This document shows positions 1-10,693 of a stretch of 64,000 nucleotides of DNA, one piece after another; the stretch's first letter is position 1, and each line of letters starts with the position of its first letter. The notes under the pieces were generated by a model that saw nothing but the letters and a program-made list of their open reading frames with translations, ran no database searches and was not told the origin of the DNA. The stretch is from Pisaster brevispinus (taxonomy: Eukaryota > Echinodermata > Asteroidea > Forcipulatida > Asteriidae): contig JAMKCF010000018.1 in assembly GCA_023634235.1 (NCBI GenBank), positions 12,474,768 through 12,538,767 on the forward strand, read 5' to 3'. A program made the position numbers and the translations under genes.

Positions 1-400
1 CGTCAATGGGTTGCCTATGGTCCTTGCATATCACTACAGACCCTGTTTGTTTCAACCATGCATGTCAGGTGTAAAGTCTTGTTCAAGTTTGTGATGGTGG
101 TTTTCTGCCTGAAATAGCTCCCTCTTTTGGATTAACCTTCCGAGTAGCATTTTGTGCAACCAATGATACAGACAAACTAAGGACATTCTTGGACTTCAAA
201 CAGCAGGCTAAGTGCTTTTAGCAGGCTCAGTGCTTTTAGCAGACTCATCAGGTTTGTTTTTTGTTGGTTTATGGTGTTCATGGTCTATTGAGTTTTTTAT
301 TCCTCAGTGATTGGTCTAGTCCTTGATAGAGCAACACTCCAAATGACACATTTACACATACAGATTTCGAACAAGTCAGTCAGTTTTTAATTAAGAGACT
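1..400. repeat. Dispersed repeat, copy 1 (partner at 26860-27220)
   Basis: This intronic stretch shares a long, gapped, same-direction similarity with 26860-27220. Matching landmarks in order are gcatatca, catgcatgtca versus cgtgcatgtca, gtcttgttcaag, tgtgatggtggtt, atagc(t/g)ccctctt, tgattggtc and gacacatacag/acacatacag followed by aacaagtcagt. No ends or target duplication could be fixed, and it may run off the left edge of the window. Confidence 0.7.
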
Positions 401-561
401 TTGTGGGATGAAAATATAAATCTCCTATATTATTTAATTTCTATTTTAGGGGTATAAACTGGCAAAGCATACAGTAGTTAAAACTCTTCAAATTATAATG
501 ATTTGTTGGAATGAGGACAAAATGCAGATTTCTTCTTTCATGATTTACCCCTTTTTTGCAG

Positions 562-764
562 GTTCTTCATTTAGTTGAAGATCTTCGTAACCATCCAGCA
601 GCAACCCTTGTCTCAGAGGGCTTCCCATTTGTGATTAGCTCGGATGATTTTCCAATCTGGTGTTCTGATCCATTGTCTTTTGACTTCTATGAATTTTTCA
701 TGGGGCTTGCTGGTGCAAAAGCAGATCTTGCAACATTAAAACAGGTAGCTCAAGACTCCATAAG
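562..764 (+). CDS. ADA2: ADA2-like, penultimate coding exon
   Basis: The exon opens after ttttttgcag and closes before gtaaag, ending with two bases (AG) of an arginine codon. It codes for the strand and loop carrying SSDD and for the [10 protein letters not shown] helix typical of ADGF proteins. In-frame reading from GTT at 562 gives no stop before the donor. Confidence 0.9.
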
Positions 765-1191
765 GTAAAGCATTACAAGGGTAACCGTGCAACTTCAACT
801 CTATCACTTAAAACAAATAGTAACTTTCTTCAATATTTAAAGAGCACAAAGTACACAATGGTTAACAATATGGAGACTGACCTTCTGATGGAAAGTATGA
901 GATTTATGATACATTTTCAAACAATTCTAAACAACAATTATCTGAAACTAGTGGCATTGATAACTTTAAATGCAACATCCTAAAGCAAAAATTAAATAAA
1001 ACCTACATGTTTAAAGAAACAAAATAGAGTTTCTAAATTTCATTTCCCTGTTTCATCATTTGACTTGACTTTTGGATTCTTCCTCATGTGGATTCAGATA
1101 CAGTGTCATGACAAGGGGTGAGAAAGACAAGGCCATGGCGCTGTGGAATAAGAAATGGCAGGCTTTCTTGGATGGAGTGCTAATGATTTGA
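562..1191 (+). CDS. ADA2: ADA2/ADGF-type adenosine deaminase, 3' end of gene (two last coding exons)
   Basis: Two exons encode the C-terminal end of an adenosine deaminase of the ADA2/ADGF (CECR1) family, which deaminates extracellular adenosine to inosine and is normally secreted. Exon 562-764 contains [19 protein letters not shown], then VISSDD, then [13 protein letters not shown] and KADLATLKQ, the order found in ADA2; the SSDD aspartates belong to the zinc and catalytic site of this family. Exon 1098-1191 completes an arginine codon and continues [20 protein letters not shown] to a TGA stop. Splice sites are ttttttgcag, AG/gtaaag and ttcag, and the phases match. The usual proline after SSDD is replaced by phenylalanine (SSDDFPIW), which could be a lineage feature. 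The first histidine motifs and signal peptide must lie left of the window. The family call is confident; which paralogue is not. Confidence 0.9.
1098..1191 (+). CDS. ADA2: ADA2-like, last coding exon
   Basis: The acceptor is gattcag at 1091-1097. The first base completes the arginine codon from the previous exon, followed by 30 codons and TGA at 1189-1191. The tail [19 protein letters not shown] aligns with the terminal helix of ADA2 proteins. An AATAAA at 2051-2056 is a possible but distant polyadenylation signal. Confidence 0.87.
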
Positions 1192-1299
1192 AGATGAGCC
1201 ACATACAAGCACTGCAATTATTACAACTAGACATCAGTAATTCGTCAAAGGTATCACAACCTTCTTTAAAACTCTCCTCAAGACTCATTTATTTTCGAC

Positions 1300-1606
1300 T
1301 TAAGTAATTTTTGTGTGTTTAAACTTTTTTAAAGTACAGCCATTGCTTTGTTTTATGAATGCTTGTGTTCTAAAGTTGCTCTTTTCATTTAGTGCCCTAA
1401 ATTTTTAAACCTACTTTTAGTCTAGTTTGCTTTCGTGTTTAATTACTTGGCTGCATTTTGTACACTTTTAAGTATTTTAATTTGTAAATTTGGTAAATTG
1501 TTAAGGTATTTTATTGTATAGGTTTCTTAGTCTTTTGTAAGGCGCTTTGGGGTATTTTTACATAAGGCGCCATATAAATGCATTTTATTATTATTATTAT
1601 TATTAT
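1300..1606 (+). repeat. LINE-like 3' tail ending in (TTA)n
   Basis: The segment ends with aaggcgctttggggta, ggcgccatataaatgc and a run of TTA triplets (about 1588-1606). A GGCGC...TATAAATG end followed by TTA repeats is common at the 3' ends of L2/CR1-like LINEs and their SINE partners in animals. No reverse-transcriptase ORF is visible, so only a 5'-truncated tail is claimed. Confidence 0.5.
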
Positions 1607-1855
1607 CAACTTCTGAGTCAGTAGTGAGTAAGAGCTGAACTCTACATCAACTTCTGAGTCAGTAATATAAGTAAGAGCTGAACTCTACATCAACTTCTGA
1701 GTCAGTAGTGAGTAAGAGCTGAACTCTACATCCTCTACTGATTCAGTAGTATAAGTAAGAGCTGAACTCTACATCAACTTCTGAGTCAGTAGTGAGTAAG
1801 AGCTGAACTCTACATCCTCTACTGAGTCAAGAGTGAATTTACATCCACTGCTGAG
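1606..1855. repeat. 41-bp minisatellite, about 6 copies
   Basis: The repeated unit contains CAACTTCTGAGTCAGTAG followed by TGAGTAAGAGCTGAACTC and is about 41 bp. Some units read TATAAGTAAGAG and some begin CCTCTACTGA instead. It directly follows the TTA run, suggesting growth from the 3' tail of the retroelement. Confidence 0.85.
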
Positions 1856-2507
1856 TCAGATGTATAAGGTCCTGGCCGAATTGGTGGCTACAGCTCTGGC
1901 TAGATTTTCCGCGTCATAATGCATGGAAGTGTAGTACTTCCTAAGCAACACAGTAGCCAACTTGTGTTGCTATGGATGCTTTGATCAACACTTAAAAGTG
2001 TCAAATTGAACATGTAAGGATGCAGGATTGTATGCTGTGTACAAACTTACAATAAATATACTGTATGTATACTTTGTCATTGCAAACGTGTTTCACTTGT
2101 GTAACATATAGGTGAGAGTGATTACACATTATAATGATGAAGTGATGGCACTGCAGAATAACCTGCAGTTCATAAATATTGGTTGTAATTTAAACTACAT
2201 AAATTTAAACCAGAGTAAATGTAAATAATGACTGTGACCCGTTCTAGAAACTAGCTACCCTAGTAGAAAATCTCTCCAACTTCAAAACTAACTTGAAAAC
2301 ACACTTGTTCCATCTAGGCTTTGAGTATCGCTTTTAGCAGAGTTCTTTCTGACAGACATGGAGCACTACAAATATCCATTACTTTTTTGTTATTATATTA
2401 TTATATATTGTTACTATCAAACTGCTGTATAATATTGCTGGTTACACCTTGAAAATTTTTTATAATTATAAGTTATATTGTTATTTCTAGGGACTTAAGC
2501 TTGAAAG

Positions 2508-3036
2508 CCCATTCATAAATACCCCAGGCAGTTTCGCTATTCTGATGGTCGAGAGCACGTCACGTGGGGGTGTTTAAACGGACGATATAACACCGGCTAG
2601 AAGTGTTTAAACACGGCTGGCTTCGCGTGTTGGGCGCACAAGCTCACGGTACCCCAATTTAATTATGCGGAACGCAATATATAGTTATTAGTACCAGCGC
2701 GTAATCTATTTTTACACGCGCGTACACACACAGTCTTGTTTTGCAGTCGTTGTGTGGACATTCCTTTGTTCTGTACACTTAAGGAAAATCCTATTCCTCA
2801 ACACTGCAAATAACGTTGTGTGGACGTGTGTAAGTCCACATAGTGCTTCAGATCCCTACATTATGTGGACCTCTTTTGTTCTCAAGTCCACACTGCGTAT
2901 GTAGCGCTTGCCCACAACCCAATGCGCACCAAACATAACTTTTAAAAAGTTTTTAAAAATGTACAAAATGAACAGATTGTCACAGATTGTCTATAACATT
3001 TTTTCGCTTTTTAACAAAAGGGCATTTATGAATGGG
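2508..3036. repeat. Possible short inverted-repeat element
   Basis: CCCATTCATAAATACCC at 2508-2524 is the inverse, with one mismatch, of GGGCATTTATGAATGGG at 3020-3036. Between them lie GTTTAAAC palindromes and short words repeated around GTCCACA. No coding potential is seen. The right end overlaps the strong hairpin that follows, so the two may be one composite element. Confidence 0.45.
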
Positions 3037-3199
3037 AATAAAAGAGTAGTGACTCGTTCTTAAACGGCCGTTTAAAACCTTGCACGGTCGTGGCCGTCTG
3101 ATAAAGGCCCTCGCCTTCGGCTCGGGCCTTTATCGCACGGCCACGACCCTGCCGGTTTTAAACGGCCGTTTAAGAACTCGTCGCCACTCTTTTATTCCC
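3034..3199. repeat. 166-bp near-perfect palindrome (foldback MITE)
   Basis: The left arm starts GGGAATAAAAGAGTAGTGAC and the right arm ends in its inverse, with ACTCTTTTATTCCC at 3186-3199. Both arms contain TTAAACGGCCGTTTAA and GGCC(A/G)T-rich blocks, and the centre is a GATAAAGGCCC stem with a ttc loop near 3118. The arms are nearly complementary along about 80 bp, which suggests recent origin or strong self-pairing. Confidence 0.8.
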
Positions 3200-3997
3200 T
3201 TATTGTTAACACAGTTGATTCAAAAGCCACTAGACTATAAACAGATTAATTGGTAGAGACCCTAAAACTCTTAATGAATTTTATCGCTCTATTAAAAGCA
3301 GACCCATACTTGAGTATGCAGCTCCCTTCTCTGGTGCCTTGTACTTTAGACTCGGTAAGAAACGCTACAGATGGTACAGAGGCAATTCACCTGCTTTTGT
3401 TTAGGTTAAATCTGTCAATGTAGATGGAATTAAGAGCATAAAGTTTGGTCTGCCTCTATTAAATAACAGGGTTCATTATCTACATGTACATGTTTTCTTG
3501 TGAAACTTCATACTGATGCGTTTCCGAACACCTATAGTGTTTGTCAGGTGAAACACTTGAGTTCTAGTTATTATTATACAGCAAGTGCTTTTAGTATACA
3601 TGTATACTTAATAGCATTTACATTTTAACTGCAAATTATGTGCCTTTTATAAGTCTTTTGACATTCCCACAAAATAATGTTTATAATACATGTATTTCTC
3701 TTTAAGCCATGTTACTGTATTCGTTTGTCCTTTCATGTTTGTCTATTTCTGAAATTGTAGCATCAGGAGATCAATCTTATAGTAATTCAGTCTACTTTTC
3801 TTGAAAACCACCAGGAGTCAAACTTTTTTTATACTGCTGTTTTGTCTATTTCATTCTTTATTGTTTTTTTATTGTACTTTTGTGTACTTACCGGTGAAAT
3901 TAATAAATGGAATAAAATGAATCTCATTCATTTCTGTCTTAATAGTTCTGATTTGTTGAAAAGCAGAATCTTGAATATTAACGGGAGTATAAGCGTG

Positions 3998-4322
3998 TCA
4001 TCATGGCCAAGTGGTCTATGCGCACTGGATGCAAGTTCTGGTGGTTAAGTCATCAGGGTGTGGTTTGAATCCTGGTCATGAAACTTGTGTGTTGAGCAAG
4101 ATGTACGATAAGTGCTTCTCTACACACTGCTGGGGTATATAAATGCCCGGGAGGATATACAAAGAGGTTGATATTGTGTTTGAAAAAGCCTCCCGAGTGC
4201 CACGGTAACCCATTGCTGTCCAGGGAGCTTAGAAAGATTACAGAAATGTATGGCCCAATGACTAGGGCAGTTAGTGAAATGGTCTTGTAAATTGCGCTAT
4301 AAAGATCTACTTATTATTGTTA
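3998..4322 (+). mobile_element. tRNA-derived SINE, plus orientation
   Basis: A tRNA-like head carries an A box TGGCCAAGTGG (4004-4014) and a B box GGTTTGAATCC (4062-4072). The body contains GTGTGTTGAGCAAG and TTGTGTTTGAAAAAGCC, and the tail ends GCGCTATAAAGATCTACTTATTATTG. The same family, with every block in the same order, is inverted at 49665-49990. It is a retroposed copy and not a functional tRNA gene. Confidence 0.8.
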
Positions 4323-4329
4323 CGCTGAG

Positions 4330-5517
4330 AATAATTGAGATTTATATCTTTTCTCAATTCTCTGGTTAGCACAAATCCTGAGGCTTGCGAACTGGGAATG
4401 TTTTTCTATGTGACGACGGCTGAACTAGGAAAGTGAAACGACTATGTGAGTCTCTTGCACTATTATAAGCAATACGGCACAAGTTGAAGCCAAGAGTAAA
4501 AGTGTGGGAAGTCTTGATTTAGAAATGATAGTGTCACTCACTGAGATATACATAGATATAACATAAGATAACATAAGATAGAACATTAATAAATGTTTTA
4601 TAAAGATGTCACACAGATATAACATAAGATTGGTGACATCGTTTCCAAAAACAATGTTGGATGATGTAGCAGGCAAGAGGGGAGTTTCTGGTCGGAGTGC
4701 TTTAAAACAGATGGTGTGTTTGACTGAGAAAAGGGAGTGAGCCTTGAAATGGCAGAGTATATGAGCCACCTGCTGACACTGTACATGTATACAATTGTTG
4801 GGAGAATACTAAAGTTAGTAAAAAATCTTCCCTACTTATTGTTGTCGGCATAGAAGAAGAAAGGAAAGACCATCAAATACAGCCTATACAAAAACACGCC
4901 AAAACGCTATTCTGTTTGGACCCGCCGGTAAAATTTAAAAGAAAACTAAAGTTTAGATGTCACCCACTGCGCACTCAAGTTTTTCAAAAGGTTGTGAGAA
5001 TTGTTTGTATGACCTAATTTGGTCGCACTACAACGATCGAACATTCACGCTGTGATGCACACACACGTGCGATTCTTTACATATACGGCTATTTTATGAT
5101 TCACTCGGATGATGTTCGTCCCACGAAATGAGGGCGTCTTGCCATCAAACAGCATTCGACGCATCTGAAAACAAAATGGCTTCTGGACGAATAGACAATC
5201 GGTGAATTTTTTGGGGTGGATGGTGATGATGTGTCTGCAGATTCTCTTAAGTAAAATATAGTCGAGTCAACGGAGCAACTGAATGTCTTCTTCACCATAA
5301 TTATGAAAAGAGTAAGTGAATATAGTGGGCAAAATTTAGGTGGAAGAAAACCAAATTTGATTTAGTATTTTTAATGTTTTTTTGTTGTTGTTGTTTGTCG
5401 TCGTGTGGTGTTCCGGCTAAGTTTAGGCACAGCCACAGAGGAGGAAGGAAATTCATGGTTTTTAGGTAGACTAGTTAAAGTTTTGTAGTTAAGGGCAAAG
5501 TTCTAGTTCTAGTTTGA
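4330..5517. other. Intergenic stretch without recognisable gene
   Basis: I see only AT-rich sequence with a short local repeat (AACATAAGAT near 4560-4630) and scattered short ORFs on both strands without recognisable domains. Nothing else can be supported here. Confidence 0.5.
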
Positions 5518-5973
5518 AGGCCCAGTATTGGGGCGCTGTAGCCTGTACCCCTTAAAAAAATCCCGTCATCTTCGGTCGGACCGCAGATTAAAAATTTCGA
5601 AAAAGGAATACTACAGAAACAGGTAGTCATGGGAATGACTGGGGCTGGTCATCTCGCCCCCTTGCAAGCTCGCCCCCAACAAAGTCGCCCCCTGCAAAGT
5701 CGCCCCTTAACCGGCTCGCCCTGGGTTGTTACAAAGTCGCCCCCTAACAATGTCGCCCCCAAACAATGCCGCCCCCTAGCAAAGTCGCCCCCTGACAACC
5801 CCCAGAAAATCATCAATGTCGCCCCCTAGCAAAGTCGCCCCCAGATGTTATTTAGTTCGGGAAATAGGCTGGTAATATAATGGCTTAATTATTGTATTGA
5901 AAGGAATATTGAGTGAAGCCTATTTATAGCCTGTATGTTTAGTTTGTGCTTGGGTAAAAAACGTCATCAAATA

Positions 5974-7028
5974 CAGTCATTTGACCAGTTCGGGATCATT
6001 GACCAGTTCGGGATCACTTCAACTTTGCAACAACCCCATAATTAAGTTACTTCTCACATTACCAATTTCTGTTGATACATGTGAAGAATAACATGCAATA
6101 AACCAACAAAACCAAAATAAGGTTCCAAACTTCATCAACAAATAAATTATGGCCATTTTCTTGAAGTTTGTCTGCGATTTTGATCATTATTTAAAAAAAA
6201 AATGTTGGTTGAAAAACGCTGTTAAAACTTCTCACCTTAAAAATTTGAACGCCAGGGGAATACAATTTATGTTAAATGCTTAGAATGTGTTAAAAATATT
6301 TCAGGTAAATACTGAGCAGTCGTCTTGTTTTTTTGAGGAGACGAAATTACCGAAATCGTCTTTTGAGGGGGCATCGTACCCTTGACCAGTTCGGGATCAC
6401 TCACTACTCAGCATCTCTCATTGCGTCAAATGGTGCCGCACTCAGTGAGGTAAAATCTTACTGCTGCAGTCGAAAGTTTATTTGTTGCTTTTAAGATACA
6501 TTTCTTCAACAAATTCTTGTAGGAATATTGTTTTTTTGTGAGAAAATGAAACTTGGAGGAGGAAATTGCGACTGTAAGAATAGATATTTGGGTCAATGTT
6601 GCTTTTAGGCGTACTTCACCTTTTCATTTGCCTTTGCTGTTGTTTTGTGTTTTTGTTGCTGGATTTTTGCGCTGCTGTTGAATACACTTGCATGAAATTC
6701 TCTGGAGAAAGGAAGTCCATGTCCATGCCAACACACTTGTGAAGTTTGTGTCCTTGAGAGACAGTTTTATGAATGGGAGTATTGGTTTGCAATAGAGGGC
6801 AAGCTACTGATTCAGAATAGAATCAACTGATCCTGAACTGGTCAAACAGGTGACAATACTTTTCTCAAAGCCTCTTCAAAAGTACTAATCTTTTTTGTCA
6901 GTGGATACTTGGTGAGTTTTATAACATGTTTAGGTAAACTGATAAACGTTTTTGTTTAAAATGTCAAAGAGATTGCAACCAAAAACAATGTGAATTCAAA
7001 AAGTGATCCCGAACTGGTCAAATGACTG
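5974..7028. mobile_element. Tc1/mariner-type MITE with TA duplication
   Basis: The ends read TA then CAGTCATTTGACCAGTTC at the left and the exact inverse GAACTGGTCAAATGACTG then TA at the right, an inverted repeat of about 25 bp. A TA target duplication with termini starting CAGT is the hallmark of the Tc1/mariner superfamily. Extra copies of GACCAGTTCGGGATCA lie inside at 6002-6017 and 6384-6399, with a diverged inverse near 6832. There is no transposase ORF, so it is non-autonomous. It lies inside the larger foldback element. Confidence 0.85.
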
Positions 7029-7429
7029 TAATAAACTCCATGCCCCAAATTTACATAATTGTCAATTTTTTTATTAATGTCGCTCAATATTTCATAAATA
7101 ATTATAACACCCAAGAAATACTTAATAAACGTTACATAATTTTTTTTTTACAAATATAATTACTGAATTACAGATATGATATTTTAAAAAATCGTTAGCC
7201 TACTTGTTATTTTACTTTTGGACATTTTTTTTGCAAATAAATAATACATAAAAATTAAAACAAAACAATCATTTTAAATTTAATGACTATTGACATCGTT
7301 ATTTTTTTCATCCTTTTAAATTTTTTTTTATTGTGGATACTCGGTGGAAAGCTAAATATTTTATTAGGGTTTCTGAAGTTCAAAACTATAGAAATAGCCT
7401 CCCCCATTTTTATGGACAGCACTGGCTTC

Positions 7430-7500
7430 AGATTTTCACCCCCACCCCTGTGCCCCCTCCCCCGTGCCCCCTCCCCCATGCCCCCCTTAGTTATGCCACT
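7430..7500. repeat. C-rich low-complexity tract
   Basis: Runs of CCCCTCCCCC with TGCC interruptions form about 70 bp of C-rich simple sequence inside the foldback element. The predicted ORFs crossing it (proline-rich) are by-products of composition. Confidence 0.7.
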
Positions 7501-8258
7501 GATTCCAGCAGTCTTGTGTTTTTCTCCCATTCTGTGCTGTAAACAAAAATGTTGTCAAGTTAAAGTCTTGAGATACAACACTTGTGCACTTGTGGATTCC
7601 CCCCCCCCAAATTCGTGGCCCGTATAGCACAATATATTAGGAGTAATTTCAGTAGACTGTTCTGGAGGAACCGTACACTTCGTTCAACGGAAAAAGGAAA
7701 ACTTTCTCAAGCCAACTTTTGTGTATAAAAATACTGAATGTGGCCGACAATGACCAGGAAAACCTGTAGTAAATTTAACATTACATTTATAGAGTAGATT
7801 TTCAATGTTGGGGAAGGAAAAACGATATAGACCTTTCACAAGCACATTACTTCAAACGGAATCTTTTCTGAAAATGTTTTTAACTATATTTTTTTCACAG
7901 CTGCTACAGTGCCAGTGGCTCTTTCTGGGTTTGGCCAATTCAAAACGGTTACCATAAAAAGCCTTAATTATTTTCCAAACTAAATAACATCTGGGGGCGA
8001 CTTTGCTAGGGGGCGACATTGGCTGGGGGCGACATTGTCAGGAGGCAACTTTGCTAGGGGGCGACATTGTTTGGGGGCGACATTGTCAGGGGGCAACTTT
8101 GTAACAACCCGGGGCGAGCCGGGTAGGGGCGACTTTGCAGGGGGCGACTTTGTTGGGGGCGACTTTGTTGGGGGCGAGCTTGTTAGGGGGCGAGATGACC
8201 AGCATCCGTCATGGTAGTACTAGTACTAGTTACATGTAGTACAGCGCCTCAGTTACTG

Positions 8259-9284
8259 GGGGTTCGGACATCTCGTCCGTTTGACAGCTCGACAGTCCGA
8301 CAACTCGACATATCAGACAACTCGTCCGGTTGGACAACTTGACAGTTTTACAACTCGCCAGTGAGACAACTCAACGGAGTGTCAAGACAAGTCGACGGGT
8401 GAAGTTGACAGGTAAATGGGGTGCGTTTTTGCAGTCGTAACTAAACTGTTTCTTTCAGTTCAACTTGCCATTGTTTAAGCACTGGTCATTTACCAAAACA
8501 GTTATTGGTTTTGACTGCGAAAACGGAACGCATCTCCATTACTGATAATGTTTACTGCCGAAACATTATTCGAGTCATGCTTTGCCCAATCTCCAGTAGA
8601 CATAATATCTTGCCTCCGGCTGCCAGTGACCCTCAGTCACATCGCCGAAACTATAGGTACAATTTTAGAGAGGGCCACTGGGATGTCCACCATTTTGTAG
8701 GGGGCATTTCTGGCCAATTAAAACTTTAGTTTCCGTTTGCACTTTTTTTCCCAAAGAAGTCCCCTTTCAGCGTTCTCATTTTGTCATTATTTTCCCTTTT
8801 AAAGGCCTATATAATATTATAAGCTGCCGTGGAGGCTCAAACAGAGTCAGAACAAATACACTGTGTCTGCTTGTATGAACGGTCAAGGTTTGCCGGAACT
8901 TGTGGCCGTGCACGCCTGCCATCTTTGCATGTTGGGTGTGTCCCCCCCCCCACTCATAGAATTCTGCCCCGCCCCAAGGCCCGGCATGCGATTGTTCCCC
9001 CACCCCCGGGGGGACGCCTTTGCCCAGCCACAGTACGTTCGTCCCCCATGCCGGGCGGCCTGGCCGTGCGGTCAGCTAGCTTCAGCGCACCACCGGTTTC
9101 ACACAACTCACAAATCCTCCTTCTGCCACAATGATTTGAACTCCATCCGTCGAGTTGTCTGATCAAAAGTCGACTTGTCTGACAGTTGAGCGAACCAGCC
9201 GTTGAGTTGTCTGACCGGACGAGTTGTCTGACCCGTCGAGTTATCAGACTGTCGAGTTGTCAAACAGACGCGTTGTCTGACATC
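8259..9284. mobile_element. Second foldback element with 9-bp target duplication
   Basis: CAGTTACTG occurs immediately on both sides (8250-8258 and 9285-9293). The ends are inverse: GGACATCTCGTCCGTTTGAC at the left and the inverse of GTCAAACAGACGCGTTGTC at the right. The arms are tandem units of about 19 bp containing GACAACTCG. A 9-bp duplication with arms of tandem repeats fits FB-type foldback or Mutator-like elements. Removing it rejoins the right terminus of the host foldback element. No transposase is seen. Confidence 0.82.
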
Positions 9285-9639
9285 CAGTTACTGAATACTA
9301 TACTGGGCCTAGCCGTCACCTGTTTTCGATTGACATGTACACTGTATTTGGGATCCCAAATTTTGATGCCTGTTTACCGTGAGAAGGGGCAATGAGATCA
9401 AAAGTGACCAGCAGACCTCCCTGTACTCTGTATTCTGTATTCTCCATCTACAAATGTATCATCAGGCTTCAACATGTTGAGATTAAAGTTTCCTGTCAAT
9501 GACAATAGTGACACCCAAAGCTTTATTAATAAAAAGTCTACATTCCGGTCCTGTGACCATTTCTCACCGGTTGACGGTCCACTTGCGTTTGGAATTTTTG
9601 CCCAAGATGTATTAAATATTTTTGACACATTTGATTATT

Positions 9640-9795
9640 ATTAGTAGTATTACTATTAGTAAAATCATGGAGCTACACACATGTAAAATAGTGCATTAGT
9701 GATTTACTTGTAAGGTGTTCTAAAGTATCAAGTATTTTTTGCAATACTTCAATAGATGGAGTCCATGCACACAAAAGAGTTTTCATAGAGTTTTC
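9640..9795. other. Spacer without recognised content
   Basis: AT-rich sequence with a short ATTATTAGTAGTATTACTATTAG stretch split by single-base changes. Nothing else was recognised. Confidence 0.4.
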
Positions 9796-10260
9796 TATGA
9801 AACTCTCTCAGCTAAAATTTGAAAAGTGCAAGGTCCAGCAAACCATGTAACAAAATACTTGTGACATAATACAGTGGTGACTAGTTGATTTGGACTTGCC
9901 TCTCCTACGGAGCTAACCCCCCAAAAACCTGAACAATTTCCAATCAACATGGCCTTGAATATGATAAATGACGATCCAACATGCACATAAAGAGCAAGGC
10001 AATTTCCAACGGATTTGGGATCGGGGGATTTAACTTTTTCGTGGGCAAAGCCATTTTCACAGCTTGGCTTGGTTTGGTTTAGCACTCATAAATTGTTGTA
10101 TACATGACAATGCGAACTGAACTACTGTAGAAAAACAAAGAATAATCATGGCTGAGTCAGACACTTGTTGTGTCCGAGGATGTCACCTTTTTAAATGACT
10201 CTTCTGGATTGTCAAGCAACTTAGAGGAAAGTGGGGGTGAAAGTTATGACAATCTTGATG
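9795..10260. repeat. Degenerate protein-coding repeat, copy 1 (inverted partner 48600-49080)
   Basis: Two blocks are shared with the other copy. The block at 10165-10255 reads in frame as [20 protein letters not shown], then SGGESYDN. The block at 9795-10085, read on the minus strand, contains KPSC, HEK and KSPDPKS and matches the plus strand of 48840-49080. The second copy reads [15 protein letters not shown]. Conservation at the protein level suggests a former transposon or multi-copy gene exon, but I recognise no family. Both copies have stops and frame changes. Confidence 0.55.
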
Positions 10261-10693
10261 AACTTCCCCGAGGTGTGATTGGTCTAGCGATGTTTGTTCA
10301 GTTTTTCACTGGCCGAACTGTACACTTTCAAGCCGATTGCCTGGACCGCTGCTCCTGTTGATGTTGGGGAAATGAAGGAGTTGGAAGACCTACTTTCTGT
10401 GAAAATTATGCAGATTGTCTCATGTGAACTTGTAGGCCTAGTTGTTTTGTTTAAACTTTCTAACAAAAAGAGTGTCGTACCACTTTGCAGGTTTCGATGC
10501 AAAAATGCAAGATGATTGTGTTGCATGTGTATGTACTGTGTGTCAAACTCTACTGTACTAGCCATTAGTGACATCAATGCATCATTATCATAAGTAAGCA
10601 GTTCTTTACTTTGAGCTGAAAAAGCCTCTAAAGCAGTGCATTTTCGACTCAAATTTTCTCCAGTTTCTCGATGTCTACCATGTCTACTTGGCC

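Larger units (their letters stand above)
5518..9310. mobile_element. Foldback-like DNA element with tandem GTCGCCCCC arms (contains two nested elements)
   Basis: The left end AGGCCCAGTAT (5518-5528) followed by GGGGCGCTGTA is matched in inverse by TACAGCGCC (8240-8248) and ATACTGGGCCT (9300-9310). The arms, 5640-5860 and 7990-8210, consist of short tandem units built on GTCGCCCCC and are inverse to each other, ending at AGATGTTATTTAGTT. A Tc1/mariner-type MITE (5974-7028) sits in the middle and a second foldback element (8259-9284) splits the right terminus. Arms made of tandem repeats resemble Drosophila FB-type foldback elements. No transposase or clear target duplication was found. Confidence 0.75.

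Noticed and set aside
4004..4072. Functional tRNA gene
   Set aside because: A and B boxes are present, but there is no cloverleaf or anticodon arm, and a SINE body follows.
8776..9166. Overlapping ORFs on both strands near 8.8-9.2 kb
   Set aside because: They arise from GC-rich sequence in the interior of the second foldback element and show no domain.
9398..9628. Possible LINE endonuclease fragment (minus strand, GNFNLNMLKPDD)
   Set aside because: Only a faint likeness to the GDFN motif; no other endonuclease or reverse-transcriptase motifs nearby.
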